NCBI RefSeq assembly: GCF_927798115.1
Contig: NZ_CAKMMG010000001.1
Span: 806,001 to 870,000, forward strand
Reading direction: 5' to 3'
Length of the DNA: 64,000 nucleotides
From: Paenibacillus auburnensis
Lineage (GTDB): Bacteria > Bacillota > Bacilli > Paenibacillales > Paenibacillaceae
Every line of letters begins with the position of its first letter. Within the stretch, counting starts at the first letter, position 1. A program made the position numbers and the translations under genes. Below are positions 7,303 to 15,757 of this stretch, in pieces. The notes below the pieces were generated by a model, which ran no database searches, was not told the origin of the DNA, and saw nothing but the letters and a program-made list of their open reading frames with translations.

Positions 7303-9486
7303 ATGCGTGGATTAAATGTTTTCGTCCAGGATTTGAAAAAGATGCTGCAAAACCGGACCAGCCTGATCACTATGGTCGTCGTCGCCTGTTTGCCGGTTCT
7401 GTATAGCGGAGTGATGATAAAAGGCTCATGGGACCCTTATGGACAGCTGGATCAGCTTCCGGTAGCCATTGTCAATCTTGACACAGGGGCTGAATTTGCC
7501 GGCAGCGAGCTGCATATCGGTAAAGATGTAGTGGAGGAGCTAAAGACAAACGGCAGCTTCAAATGGTCGTTTGTCAGTGAAGAGCAAGCCCAAGAAGGGA
7601 TTACCGGCAATGAGTACTATATGACAGTAACGATACCGGCTGATTTCTCGCAAAAAGCAACTACATTGATGGATGATCAGCCTGAGCAGGCAGAAATCAC
7701 CTATGAACCGAACTGGAATTACAATTATGTCGGCGGACAGATTGGCAGCAATGCTGTAAAAGAAATCAAATCCAGCATTTCAGCTCAAATTACCGAGTCA
7801 TACGCCCGCAGCCTCTTCGATCATATTAAGGAAATCTCTGCAGGGCTGGGTCAGGCAGGCAGCGGAGCTGAACAGCTTAACAACGGTGCGGATAAGCTGG
7901 AGTCCGGTGCCAGGATGCTTAAAACCAATATCGGCAAGCTTGCTGAAGGGACACAGCAGGTGGAGAATGGGGTGAAGCCGCTGGAGCAGGGAGCTGAGAA
8001 GCTGCATAGCGGAGCGGCTTCGTTATTTGCCGGTGCAGGCAACTTGACGGATGGATTGAAGCAATTGTCCTCCGCCGAAGGTCAGCTGGAAGCAGGCGCT
8101 GAGAGTGCTAACGCTGGCGCAGGCCAGTTGACAGGAGGCCTGCAGACTTCTACGGCTGGCAGCAAAGCATTGGTTACCGGCCTTGAAGCTTCCGTAGAAG
8201 GGGCTGTCAGGCTTGTTTCAGGGCTGAATGCTTCCGCGACATCCAGCTCGAAGGTGGCCGACGGTGCCAAGCAGGTCGCCGAAGGGCTGGAACAGCTGGC
8301 CGGGGCCAATGCCCAGCTGGCCCAGAATCCGCTTATCCAGCAGCTGCTGGAAGCCAGCCGGAAGGTGGCGGAGGGCAGCCAAGCGCTAAGCGCTGTGCAG
8401 GCACAGCTGCTAACCGGCAGTGAGTCGCTGGCGGCAGGCCAGCAGCAGTTGCTGGCGGGCGGCCGCAAACTTGCGCAAGGGCAGCAGGAGCTGCTGCACG
8501 GAGCTGAACAGCTGGCCGCCGGGAACAGCCGGCTGGCAGGCGGAGTGAAGCAGTTCGGCAGCAGGCTGGACCTTGCAGCAGCAGGTAGCAAAGAGCTGGC
8601 TGCCGGTGCCGGCCGCCTGAGCACCGGAATTACGGAGCTCAGGCATGGATTAGCTCAGCTTAGCGGCGGTGCTGCTAAGCTGGCAAGTGGCTCGCAGCAG
8701 CTAAGCAGCGGAGCCGGGCAGCTGCAAAGCGGTGCAGGGCAATTAGCCGGCGGGCTGGATGAGCTTGCCGGGAAGCTGAATGATGCACAGGGGCAGACCT
8801 CATCTGTGAAGAATAATGATGTAACAGTCAGCATGTTTGCTGATCCGGTGAAGCTAACAGAGAACACAGACAGAAAGGTAGAGGTATACGGCCTGGGCAT
8901 TGCTCCATATTTCCTGTCCATGGCTCTCTTTGTCGGAGGTCTTGTATTGACTGTGGTAATCCCGGCGCGCACCTCGACCGTTACAGGTTCACAGCCGTTT
9001 GGCCGCTTCCTGAGCCGGACGCTGACATTCATGATGATGAGTGTTGCCCAGTCACTGATTGCTGCCCTGATTCTGCTGTACGGGATTGGTATCAATGTCC
9101 AGAGTGTACCGCTATTTCTGCTGTTTACGTTCTTTACGAGTCTCACCTTTCTGATGATTATACAAACTATTGTCACCTGGCTTGATATGCCAGGCCGGTT
9201 CGTCGTGATTATTCTGCTGATTCTGCAGCTCACTTCGAGCGCAGGCACATTTCCCCGGGAACTGCTGCCGGAATGGATGCAGCGCTTGAATCCCTATCTG
9301 CCGATGACTCATAGTATCCGCGGGCTTAAGGCTGTCATTTCCAGCGGTGATTACAGCTTAATGTGGCATCAGGCCGGTATCCTTTTGTGTTATGCCGCAG
9401 GCTTCGTGCTCTTGACGCTGCTTTACTTCTTGCGCCAGAACGGCAACCCTATTGAAAAGGGGAAAGGGGCAGGAGCAGAATTTTGA
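7303..9486 (+). CDS. YhgE/Pip-domain membrane protein
   Basis: 727 residues. One membrane helix lies near the N-terminus (~18-40). Then comes an extracytoplasmic region whose middle (~180-500) is a long low-complexity helical repeat, roughly eleven residues of the type GAxxLxxGxxx, rich in Ala, Gly, Leu, Gln and Ser. Five or six C-terminal helices (~535-715) follow, as in ABC-2-type permeases. This is the architecture of YhgE/phage-infection proteins, whose biochemical role is unsettled; they have been linked to phage adsorption and to export of toxic compounds. Strong AAGGAG site. It diverges from a LysR regulator, which suggests inducible expression. Confidence 0.85.
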   Translation: MRGLNVFVQDLKKMLQNRTSLITMVVVACLPVLYSGVMIKGSWDPYGQLDQLPVAIVNLDTGAEFAGSELHIGKDVVEELKTNGSFKWSFVSEEQAQEGITGNEYYMTVTIPADFSQKATTLMDDQPEQAEITYEPNWNYNYVGGQIGSNAVKEIKSSISAQITESYARSLFDHIKEISAGLGQAGSGAEQLNNGADKLESGARMLKTNIGKLAEGTQQVENGVKPLEQGAEKLHSGAASLFAGAGNLTDGLKQLSSAEGQLEAGAESANAGAGQLTGGLQTSTAGSKALVTGLEASVEGAVRLVSGLNASATSSSKVADGAKQVAEGLEQLAGANAQLAQNPLIQQLLEASRKVAEGSQALSAVQAQLLTGSESLAAGQQQLLAGGRKLAQGQQELLHGAEQLAAGNSRLAGGVKQFGSRLDLAAAGSKELAAGAGRLSTGITELRHGLAQLSGGAAKLASGSQQLSSGAGQLQSGAGQLAGGLDELAGKLNDAQGQTSSVKNNDVTVSMFADPVKLTENTDRKVEVYGLGIAPYFLSMALFVGGLVLTVVIPARTSTVTGSQPFGRFLSRTLTFMMMSVAQSLIAALILLYGIGINVQSVPLFLLFTFFTSLTFLMIIQTIVTWLDMPGRFVVIILLILQLTSSAGTFPRELLPEWMQRLNPYLPMTHSIRGLKAVISSGDYSLMWHQAGILLCYAAGFVLLTLLYFLRQNGNPIEKGKGAGAEF

Positions 9487-9500
9487 ATTAATCAATGAAA

Positions 9501-9548
9501 AAGGGTGAATGTATCTGTTCTAACTAAAGAACATGTACATTCACCCTT
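9501..9548. terminator. Bidirectional terminator
   Basis: 13-bp perfect stem AAGGGTGAATGTA/TACATTCACCCTT between the convergent YhgE-like and Rieske genes. A-rich and T-rich flanks allow use from both sides. Confidence 0.8.
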
Positions 9549-9577
9549 ATTTGTTCAGCAAATAACTCTTTATGAAC

Positions 9578-10624
9578 TCAGGAGGTATAATTTCTTCCAA
9601 GACCTAATTCAGTCAGCAGCTGTCTGTACGCGATAGAAGTGCGGTCAGCCGGAATATGGGCTTCGGCGGTCAGATCCAGCGGCAGATCTTCCGGTGTCTG
9701 CGCTTCGACCATCGCTCTGTCTTCCGAGAACACCTGGAGATTGAAGTTAATCGTATCTTCGATCGGCACACTCTTGTCAAAGTTACGTGAGATGGGGCAG
9801 AACAGCCGGGTATATCTTGCAGATACAGGAGAAGCGCAGTTCAGGATCATCAGCTTTCCATCCTCGGGAAAATGTACGGTAAGGGATGCGGCGAACGGTG
9901 CAAACACCCGGAATGCCCGCAGCCACATGAAGCCTTCCGGTGCCGGATTCTCCTGGCCTTTACCGTAGTTGCTGACGGTGCTCCAATAATCGGCAAACAG
10001 CTCATTCCCTTCACGTCTTACTTTGTACTGCGGAACCTCAGTGTTATCGGGGTCAGCGAACGAATTTGCATGTACATAAGCGAAATGTGAGACGTCCAGG
10101 AAGCCTTCCATCTGTCGGCCGGACGAACCGGCAATGTCGAAGCTTGGCGGCAGAATGTTAATGAAATCCGGATCATCCCAGCCGGAGAATTCCGGGATTT
10201 GCTCCTCAGTTCCTGCCAGCGAGGTCCAGATAAGACCGTATTTCTCCACAACAGGATACATGATCAGCTTCAGCTTCGGTGAGATCTTGGCGGTCGGATG
10301 CGCCGGAACTGAAGTGCAGGCCCCTTCACAGTTGTAGCGGAAGCCATGATAAGGGCAGACAATCTCTTCATTCTCGACCCAGCCCAGACTTAAGGGAGCA
10401 CCCCGGTGGAAGCAAAGATCACGGGCAATTACAACCTTGCCATGACTGCGGTAACAGACCAGCTTAACATCCAGTAGTTTAACTGAAACCGGCTTATATT
10501 GAATTTCTTCAGCAATAGCCACCGGGTACCAGTACTGGGACAGAACCTGCCAGTCATTCGGGGTAAAGGTACAGTCACGGGGAAGCTGCATTTGGAATTC
10601 GGCAAGCGCACTAATCTTAGTCAT
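9578..10624 (-). CDS. Rieske [2Fe-2S] oxygenase, alpha-subunit type
   Basis: 348 residues. The Rieske cluster ligands are C71-x-H73 and C90-x2-H93 (CFH ... CPYH). The mononuclear iron site is D177-VS-H180-x4-H185. The length matches the VanA/TsaM/NdmA-like group of O- and N-demethylating monooxygenases, which includes the methylxanthine demethylases NdmA and NdmB. No reductase or ferredoxin gene lies nearby, so electrons must come from elsewhere. The gene is alone behind its own promoter and a purine-family riboswitch aptamer, so a purine-related substrate is inferred but not shown. ATG start with AAAGGAG upstream. Confidence 0.92.
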   Translation of the reverse strand: MTKISALAEFQMQLPRDCTFTPNDWQVLSQYWYPVAIAEEIQYKPVSVKLLDVKLVCYRSHGKVVIARDLCFHRGAPLSLGWVENEEIVCPYHGFRYNCEGACTSVPAHPTAKISPKLKLIMYPVVEKYGLIWTSLAGTEEQIPEFSGWDDPDFINILPPSFDIAGSSGRQMEGFLDVSHFAYVHANSFADPDNTEVPQYKVRREGNELFADYWSTVSNYGKGQENPAPEGFMWLRAFRVFAPFAASLTVHFPEDGKLMILNCASPVSARYTRLFCPISRNFDKSVPIEDTINFNLQVFSEDRAMVEAQTPEDLPLDLTAEAHIPADRTSIAYRQLLTELGLGRNYTS

Positions 10625-10667
10625 AGTTGGTTCGCTCCTTTAGAAAATGTTGTAGTAATGCAATAAA

Positions 10668-10762
10668 CCCCAGGCGGAAGAGGCGCCAAGTGAAGCAGTC
10701 CTTGTATTCTAGCAGTCAAAATACAAGCCTGATCCACTCATGCATCCTCTTGTAGCCTGGGG
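10668..10762 (-). promoter_or_regulatory. Riboswitch expression platform (alternative stem)
   Basis: In the minus-strand RNA the 3' end of the aptamer (CCCCAGGC, then AAGAGG; + coordinates 10762-10746) can pair with CCTCTT and GCCTGGGG (10683-10668). This makes 14 bp with one small internal loop and encloses an 8-bp hairpin CTTGTATT/AATACAAG (10727-10701). The stem is followed by TTTATT, a weak U-tract. It uses bases of P1 and P3, so it cannot coexist with the folded aptamer. That points to ligand-dependent switching on, although the direction is inference. Confidence 0.55.
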
Positions 10763-10817
10763 CAATTTACGGTTGCCTGGTCGAGACGCCCACTCCGATT
10801 AATGGGCTTATACAAGA
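10748..10817 (-). ncRNA. Purine-family riboswitch aptamer (variant)
   Basis: Read on the minus strand, the 70-nt element has P1 TCTTG/CAAGA, J1/2 TATAA, P2 GCCCA/TGGGC, an L2 containing CGG, J2/3 GTCTCGACC, P3 GGCAA/TTGCC with L3 CCGTAAA, and J3/1 ending in CTA. All the hallmark junction and loop-loop bases of the guanine/adenine riboswitch fold are there. The specificity base equivalent to position 74 is C (guanine-like). The position equivalent to U51 of J2/3, which normally touches the ligand, is G (+ coordinate 10782), and the U25-A45 pair is replaced by G-C. Natural variants with altered core bases are known to bind 2'-deoxyguanosine or xanthine. Confidence 0.87.
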
Positions 10818-10856
10818 TTTCATATGTTATTTAATGTGACATTTATCATATAATTT

Positions 10857-10885
10857 ATAATAAACACAGCTCATATTTTTGTCAA
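10857..10885 (-). promoter_or_regulatory. Sigma-A promoter for the riboswitch-Rieske transcript
   Basis: On the minus strand there is TTGACA (10885-10880), a 17-bp spacer and TATTAT (10862-10857). Transcription would begin about 30 bases before the aptamer. Confidence 0.75.
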
Positions 10886-11101
10886 TGTTATTTTTAATGA
10901 CATATCATTCGTCTATTTCGGTTAGAGATAGTGTAGTGATTCATTTCTTTGTTAGTTTACATATCGGGATATCTCAAGGAGAAAAGTTAGCGAAATCATT
11001 CTTACCTTCGCATCTATTGCCTTGCAGTGAAAAGTACTGATGAAGTCGTCTGTTATAGTGTGGGATTTGAACGGAAAAATTCGTCAACAGGAAGTGAATA
11101 G
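10886..11101. other. Remaining intergenic space before the DedA gene
   Basis: Together with the riboswitch this completes a 477-base gap without a gene. On the plus strand a possible promoter for the DedA gene is TTGCAG at 11032-11037, 16 bp, TATAGT at 11054-11059. Nothing else was recognised. Confidence 0.4.
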
Positions 11102-11599
11102 ATGCCTTGGATGATTGAGATGATTTCACAGTACGGATATTTAGCCATATTTGCTCTTCTGGCGCTCGGTATTATTGGGCTTCCCGTACCGGATGAGCTG
11201 TTGACGCTGTTTGTAGGTTACTTGTCCTCTGTAATGGTGCTGAATTTTACGATAACTGTCCTGGTTTGTTTCATAGGTTCAATTACCGGTATGCTGATCA
11301 GCTATACCATAGGTTTAAGGCTGGGACAGCCGGTGATCGATAAATTCGGGAAATGGGTAGGGCTTACACCCAAGCGGTTTGCCAGTGTGAAAAGGTGGTT
11401 TTCCCGCTTCGGAAACTGGACGATATTCTTTGCCTACTTTATTCCGGGAATTAGACATGTCACAAGCTATATCTCCGGCATCAGTGCCATGTCGTTCAGA
11501 AAGTTCCTGCTCGTAACATTAGCTGGCGCTTTCACATGGTCGCTTCTGTTTGTTTCTATCGGCTATTTTGCCGGGGCCAGGCTGCCTATCTTGAAATAG
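11102..11599 (+). CDS. DedA-family membrane protein (short)
   Basis: 165 residues, slightly shorter than the usual ~200. Hydrophobic segments lie at ~8-30, ~45-72 and ~130-160. The family block is present as FAYFIPGIRHVTSYISGIS, and PVPDELL lies at the end of the first segment. DedA proteins are inner-membrane proteins related to lipid scramblases that recycle undecaprenyl phosphate or phospholipids and affect envelope homeostasis. GGAAG ribosome site and ATG start. A separate transcription unit. Confidence 0.85.
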   Translation: MPWMIEMISQYGYLAIFALLALGIIGLPVPDELLTLFVGYLSSVMVLNFTITVLVCFIGSITGMLISYTIGLRLGQPVIDKFGKWVGLTPKRFASVKRWFSRFGNWTIFFAYFIPGIRHVTSYISGISAMSFRKFLLVTLAGAFTWSLLFVSIGYFAGARLPILK

Positions 11600-11614
11600 C
11601 TTTGGATGAACTTA

Positions 11615-11628
11615 CTAGTATATACTAG
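11615..11628. promoter_or_regulatory. 14-bp perfect palindrome upstream of the GNAT-fusion gene
   Basis: CTAGTATATACTAG, a self-complementary site 79 bases before the ATG at 11707. It is of the size bound by dimeric repressors. No cognate regulator can be assigned. Confidence 0.35.
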
Positions 11629-11706
11629 AAAAGTAATATACAAGATTATCCATACCTTACCATGAAAAGTAAGGCGTACACAGTAATCAAAGGAGGTACT
11701 ATATTA

Positions 11707-14700
11707 ATGCTGCAAGCTGGAGAAGCCGTTATCGAAGAATATGAACCCCGCAAACACGCGAAGTCCATTGCGGAGATGTGGAACAGAAGTTTTGAAAGCT
11801 GGGGAGGAGATAATGCTTATCAGACGGAACAAAGTGTGATCGATGAGCATCGCAATAGCACTCACCTCAAGCTGTTTCTGGCTGTAGTCGCCGAAGAGGT
11901 CATCGGATACTGCAGCTTCTCTCATTACAAAGAAGATACGGGAGCATTATATATACCTTTGCTGAATGTCCGGCCTGATTACCACGGCCGCAAAATCGGC
12001 AAAATGCTAGTACGGCGTGCTCTTGAGGAAACTATTAAGCTTGGCTGGCCGCGACTGGACCTGTATACCTGGCCCGGCAACACCAAAGCGGTTCCGACCT
12101 ATAAGAAAAGCGGATTTTTCTGGGAAAAACGCGATGACTCCACACACCTAATGAACTTTATCCCTTCTGTCCTGCAAACCGGAGCGGTCAAACATTACTT
12201 TGAAACGATAGACTGGTATAAAGACAGTACCCGTAAAATCTCGGTTCAGCCGGACGGGCGGAAGGAAAACGGTTTTGATTACTTTACATATACCTGGAGC
12301 AAGGATTCGCTTCAGCTGAAGATGGAGTATGAACGGTCCGGGCGGGGCCTGCGGCTGATTGAAACTGAGGATTATCTGATTCAGGCGACCATTCCGCGGC
12401 AGCATCAGCTTCCTTTTGGAAACAGTTATCCTATTGTCTATGAAGCGGTGAATAAAAGCGGACAACCCTTAACCCTACAGGTTAGAAGCATCAGCAATAA
12501 GCAAATCAATTTTGAGCTGAATGAATCCAGGGTTATTACGGCAACGGAGTCGATTGAAGGCAGCTTTTATATCCATCCGGTGGAAGAAGAACAAAATGCT
12601 TATCAGACACATCCGGTCGTGGAAGCCGAACTGCTTATTAACGGCTTACCCGCCGTTTTTAAACTTGGTGTGGAGCCGAAGTTTCCGGTTAAGCTCAAGC
12701 TGGAGCTGCCGAATCGGACCATTTTTGCCGGAGAAGAGATTGAGCTTGATTTGACTGTGGAGAATGAATACGACACCGAGACGGTTTTCGCTTTTGATTT
12801 GCCTAGTGATTCCATTCTAGCCTTTAATGAACCTTGCGTAAGGATCGCAGTTCCTTCTAAAGGCCGGAGAACGGTTCCGCTTGCGGCTAAAGTTCTGGCA
12901 TATGGACTGTGGCATCATCGTGTAAATATTACCGCGAGTGAAGATAGCCGTGAGTCTTCGGCCGTTCAACAAGAGCTTAGTGTCGTGTTCTCCGGACTTC
13001 ATACCGCTTTTGGCGGTCAAACGGATATGGGCTGGATGATCAGTAGCGGACCGTATTCGGCACATCTTGATAAATTCAGCAATGCTCTTACCTTTTATGA
13101 GGGCAGAAGTTTGGCGTTCAAGCTGCTCCATCCCAAATTCGGTCTGCCTTATACCAATGAATTCAAGAAAAACCCTGTTTTACAGATGCTCCATTACAGG
13201 GAAGAGGAGGCTATGGTGCTGGAAGCCCAGTACGGGCTGGACTCCTCAGCCGGGTTACTGTTTACTGTAGTAGTAAAGCTGTATAGCAACGGAATATTTA
13301 CCCGTCATTACAAAATTCATAATACATCTTCTACAGACAGGAACGAGGAACTCTACCTGAAGGACAGCTTTAGCTTTGGTCTTGACGGAGGGGTGATTCC
13401 TTATCGGGGAGAGTATATAGACTTGCATCAAGGCGTTCATGCTTCCAGTCCGGATTATTGGGAAGTACAGGAGCTTACGGAGAATTGGCTGTTTGCAGAT
13501 GACGGTACATCAACGCGGGGGATTACCTGGCCGGCAGAGTTGAAGCTAATCCGGGACCATTGGATGTATGCCGTAGAGCATCAGCTTAAGGAGGTACCTG
13601 CCGGCAGCGTCATTCAGACCAAGCCGCTCCGTGTTGCTCTGGGAACCTGGAGCAGCTGGCGTGATTTCCGTTCGTTCGCTTTGCTCCAGGGAGATTCGCA
13701 GGACAAGAACACTTCACCGCAGCTAAAAATCATCTTTAATGACGAGAATCCTTTTGTAAACGGATCACCGGTAGTGCGGCTTCAGGAGCACAAGAAAATC
13801 TTTTTAGACGGCCGGGTAGGCGTTTCTTCTGTATTAAACAGCATCGAGGAACACGGCTTTGAAGTGAATGTGGAGCAGAAACTCACCGAGGTTAACCTTC
13901 CGCTGCTCTCAAATAAGGGTGCAGAAGCTGATCTTGTAACCGTGCAGCTTGATTTGGATATTTACGAAATGGATAAGAGTTACCTTGTATTTCCGGGCTC
14001 CGGCAACCAAATGATCCAGGAGACCAGATATATAGAACAGGCTGAGGTGCTCATTGCGGATAATGGGGTGCTTAAGATTCAGGCCAGCAGCAGCTTTGCT
14101 CCGGCATTGTTTTCGCTACAGTACCACGGCGAGGAGTGGCTTGATTCCTCTTTCCCGCATCCGGCGCCGAAATCCTGGTGGAATCCTTGGATGGGCGGAC
14201 TTTCAGCCGGCTTCGACGGGATCTCTCCGCTCAGCCTGATCGAAGAGCCGCGGGAAGCCGCTTTTGCTGAAATGCGTGATAATAAGGGGAACCGCTGGTC
14301 GGGCATCCGGATGAGTGTAACCATAACGAATAATCCGAAATTCAGGGGGCTTACCCTGCATCATTATTTTCTGCTCCTTCCCGGTGCACCTATTCTTGCT
14401 TCTACAGTAAGGATTGAGCAGCATACCGGATCGCCTCTGTATCCGCTTGAGCTTATCTCATCGGGCTACTACAAGACAGGCTGTGAGCTGATGGATAGCA
14501 GAGGGCGTGTAAAGAACGCTAGCGGTGAGAACATTATCTATAAAGCGGGCAGAGTACAATGTGAATTGAACAGTCCAAGCGGGATCATTCAATATAGCTC
14601 CAGAGAGCGGAAGCAGCAGTTGACCTTAATCGCTAATCCGGAGCTGGATGCTACCGAGCTGATGGTAAACACCCATGTGATAGCATCCTATACAACAGAG

Positions 14701-14820
14701 AAGCTATATTTGCGGGACGGGATCGGGCAGTTCAGCAAACCTCAGTTTCATCTCATCTCGGACCTGAAGATTCCGGAGCAAGCCTACGAAGATTTGTTAA
14801 CGGTCAAGTTTATGAAGTAA
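11707..14820 (+). CDS. GNAT acetyltransferase domain fused to a large uncharacterised C-terminal region
   Basis: 1037 residues. Residues ~1-155 form a GNAT N-acetyltransferase with the acetyl-CoA-binding block VRPDYHGRKIGKMLVRRAL and a downstream YKKSGF motif. The remaining ~880 residues look like a series of beta-sandwich domains, with a stretch near 360-430 resembling extended NEW3-like folds. They have no motif I recognise and no signal peptide. The ATG at 11707 was chosen because AAAGGAGG lies at 11689-11696; an ATG 15 codons upstream has no site. The amidohydrolase gene follows 20 bases downstream, so they are probably cotranscribed. The substrate is unknown. Confidence 0.75.
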   Translation: MLQAGEAVIEEYEPRKHAKSIAEMWNRSFESWGGDNAYQTEQSVIDEHRNSTHLKLFLAVVAEEVIGYCSFSHYKEDTGALYIPLLNVRPDYHGRKIGKMLVRRALEETIKLGWPRLDLYTWPGNTKAVPTYKKSGFFWEKRDDSTHLMNFIPSVLQTGAVKHYFETIDWYKDSTRKISVQPDGRKENGFDYFTYTWSKDSLQLKMEYERSGRGLRLIETEDYLIQATIPRQHQLPFGNSYPIVYEAVNKSGQPLTLQVRSISNKQINFELNESRVITATESIEGSFYIHPVEEEQNAYQTHPVVEAELLINGLPAVFKLGVEPKFPVKLKLELPNRTIFAGEEIELDLTVENEYDTETVFAFDLPSDSILAFNEPCVRIAVPSKGRRTVPLAAKVLAYGLWHHRVNITASEDSRESSAVQQELSVVFSGLHTAFGGQTDMGWMISSGPYSAHLDKFSNALTFYEGRSLAFKLLHPKFGLPYTNEFKKNPVLQMLHYREEEAMVLEAQYGLDSSAGLLFTVVVKLYSNGIFTRHYKIHNTSSTDRNEELYLKDSFSFGLDGGVIPYRGEYIDLHQGVHASSPDYWEVQELTENWLFADDGTSTRGITWPAELKLIRDHWMYAVEHQLKEVPAGSVIQTKPLRVALGTWSSWRDFRSFALLQGDSQDKNTSPQLKIIFNDENPFVNGSPVVRLQEHKKIFLDGRVGVSSVLNSIEEHGFEVNVEQKLTEVNLPLLSNKGAEADLVTVQLDLDIYEMDKSYLVFPGSGNQMIQETRYIEQAEVLIADNGVLKIQASSSFAPALFSLQYHGEEWLDSSFPHPAPKSWWNPWMGGLSAGFDGISPLSLIEEPREAAFAEMRDNKGNRWSGIRMSVTITNNPKFRGLTLHHYFLLLPGAPILASTVRIEQHTGSPLYPLELISSGYYKTGCELMDSRGRVKNASGENIIYKAGRVQCELNSPSGIIQYSSRERKQQLTLIANPELDATELMVNTHVIASYTTEKLYLRDGIGQFSKPQFHLISDLKIPEQAYEDLLTVKFMK

Positions 14821-14840
14821 ACTGAAGAGAGGACTTTTCC

Positions 14841-15719
14841 ATGAAAATCATAGATGCACATGTTCATTACTCCAATATTGAGGTCTTTCATGAGACGGCG
14901 CAGACATTAGCCAATATCGATTACTCCGAAAAAGGACTGCTTGAAGAGTTCCGGCGTGCCGGTGTGATTGCTGGTGTAGGGATGGGCGTTACTGAAACTA
15001 TAGCCGGTGCGTTTCCTGATGCCGCGGCATTGAATCCGATGCTGCTGGATTTGGGCGGACAGCTTCCGGGCAATCTGTTTACCTGTGTCGGGATCAATCC
15101 GCTGACCCTGCATCTGGAGGGCCAGCTTGAAGCTCTGGAAGAATCGCTGCGCCAGGAGAAGACTGTCGGCATCAAACTGTACGCGGGCTATTATCATTTC
15201 AATGTCGGAGATGAGATCTATTCGCCAGTGTACAAGCTGGCTTCCAAATACCAGCTTCCTATTGTCATACATGGCGGGTTAACCTATTCGGACAGAGGGC
15301 TACTTAAATATTCGCATCCGCTGTCTATGGAAGAGACATTCTTGAAGCATCGTGACATTACCTTTATGCTCTGCCATCTGGGTGATCCGTGGGTTATGGA
15401 CACGGCGGCGCTGCTGGAGAAGAATCCGAATCTGTACACAGATCTGTCCGGCTGGATCGTTGGTGATCCTGCAAAAGTTGACCGTCTTCTGACGGAGCAG
15501 ACCTATACGGACCATTTCCGCCGCGCCATCGTATTTGCCGAGAAATATGACCGGCTTGTCTTTGGCACCGACTGGCCGCTGGTTCCGCTGGAGGCGTATA
15601 TTAAGTTTGTTAAACATCTCATCCCGGAAGCTTACTGGGACGAAGTCTTCTATAAGAACGCACTGCGTGTGTTCCCTAAGCTGGAACAGCTGATCAGTGA
15701 ATTATTATCGAAAGAATAG
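14841..15719 (+). CDS. Amidohydrolase-family metal-dependent hydrolase
   Basis: 292 residues forming a TIM-barrel amidohydrolase of the Amidohydro_2 type. Metal ligands are visible as H7-V-H9 near the start, a central IVIHGG, CHLGDPW, and the terminal FGTDWP aspartate. Such enzymes hydrolyse or decarboxylate cyclic amides or aromatic acids; the substrate is not readable. It sits between the GNAT-fusion and FAD-oxidoreductase genes in what looks like one transcription unit (gap 20 bases upstream, 38 downstream). Confidence 0.85.
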   Translation: MKIIDAHVHYSNIEVFHETAQTLANIDYSEKGLLEEFRRAGVIAGVGMGVTETIAGAFPDAAALNPMLLDLGGQLPGNLFTCVGINPLTLHLEGQLEALEESLRQEKTVGIKLYAGYYHFNVGDEIYSPVYKLASKYQLPIVIHGGLTYSDRGLLKYSHPLSMEETFLKHRDITFMLCHLGDPWVMDTAALLEKNPNLYTDLSGWIVGDPAKVDRLLTEQTYTDHFRRAIVFAEKYDRLVFGTDWPLVPLEAYIKFVKHLIPEAYWDEVFYKNALRVFPKLEQLISELLSKE

Positions 15720-15757
15720 TAGAAGAAAGCATGTTTGTCCAGGAGAGGAATGTCATC

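Noticed and set aside
8082..8624. Long reverse-strand ORFs inside the YhgE-like gene
   Set aside because: They mirror the Ala/Gly/Leu repeats of the plus-strand protein. They have no ribosome sites and low-complexity Ser/Pro/Ala products.
10660..10770. The CCCCAGGC/GCCTGGGG inverted repeat read as a plus-strand terminator or as a T-box
   Set aside because: On the plus strand no T-tract follows. On the minus strand it is part of a purine riboswitch, with all junction and loop bases in place and no T-box motifs.
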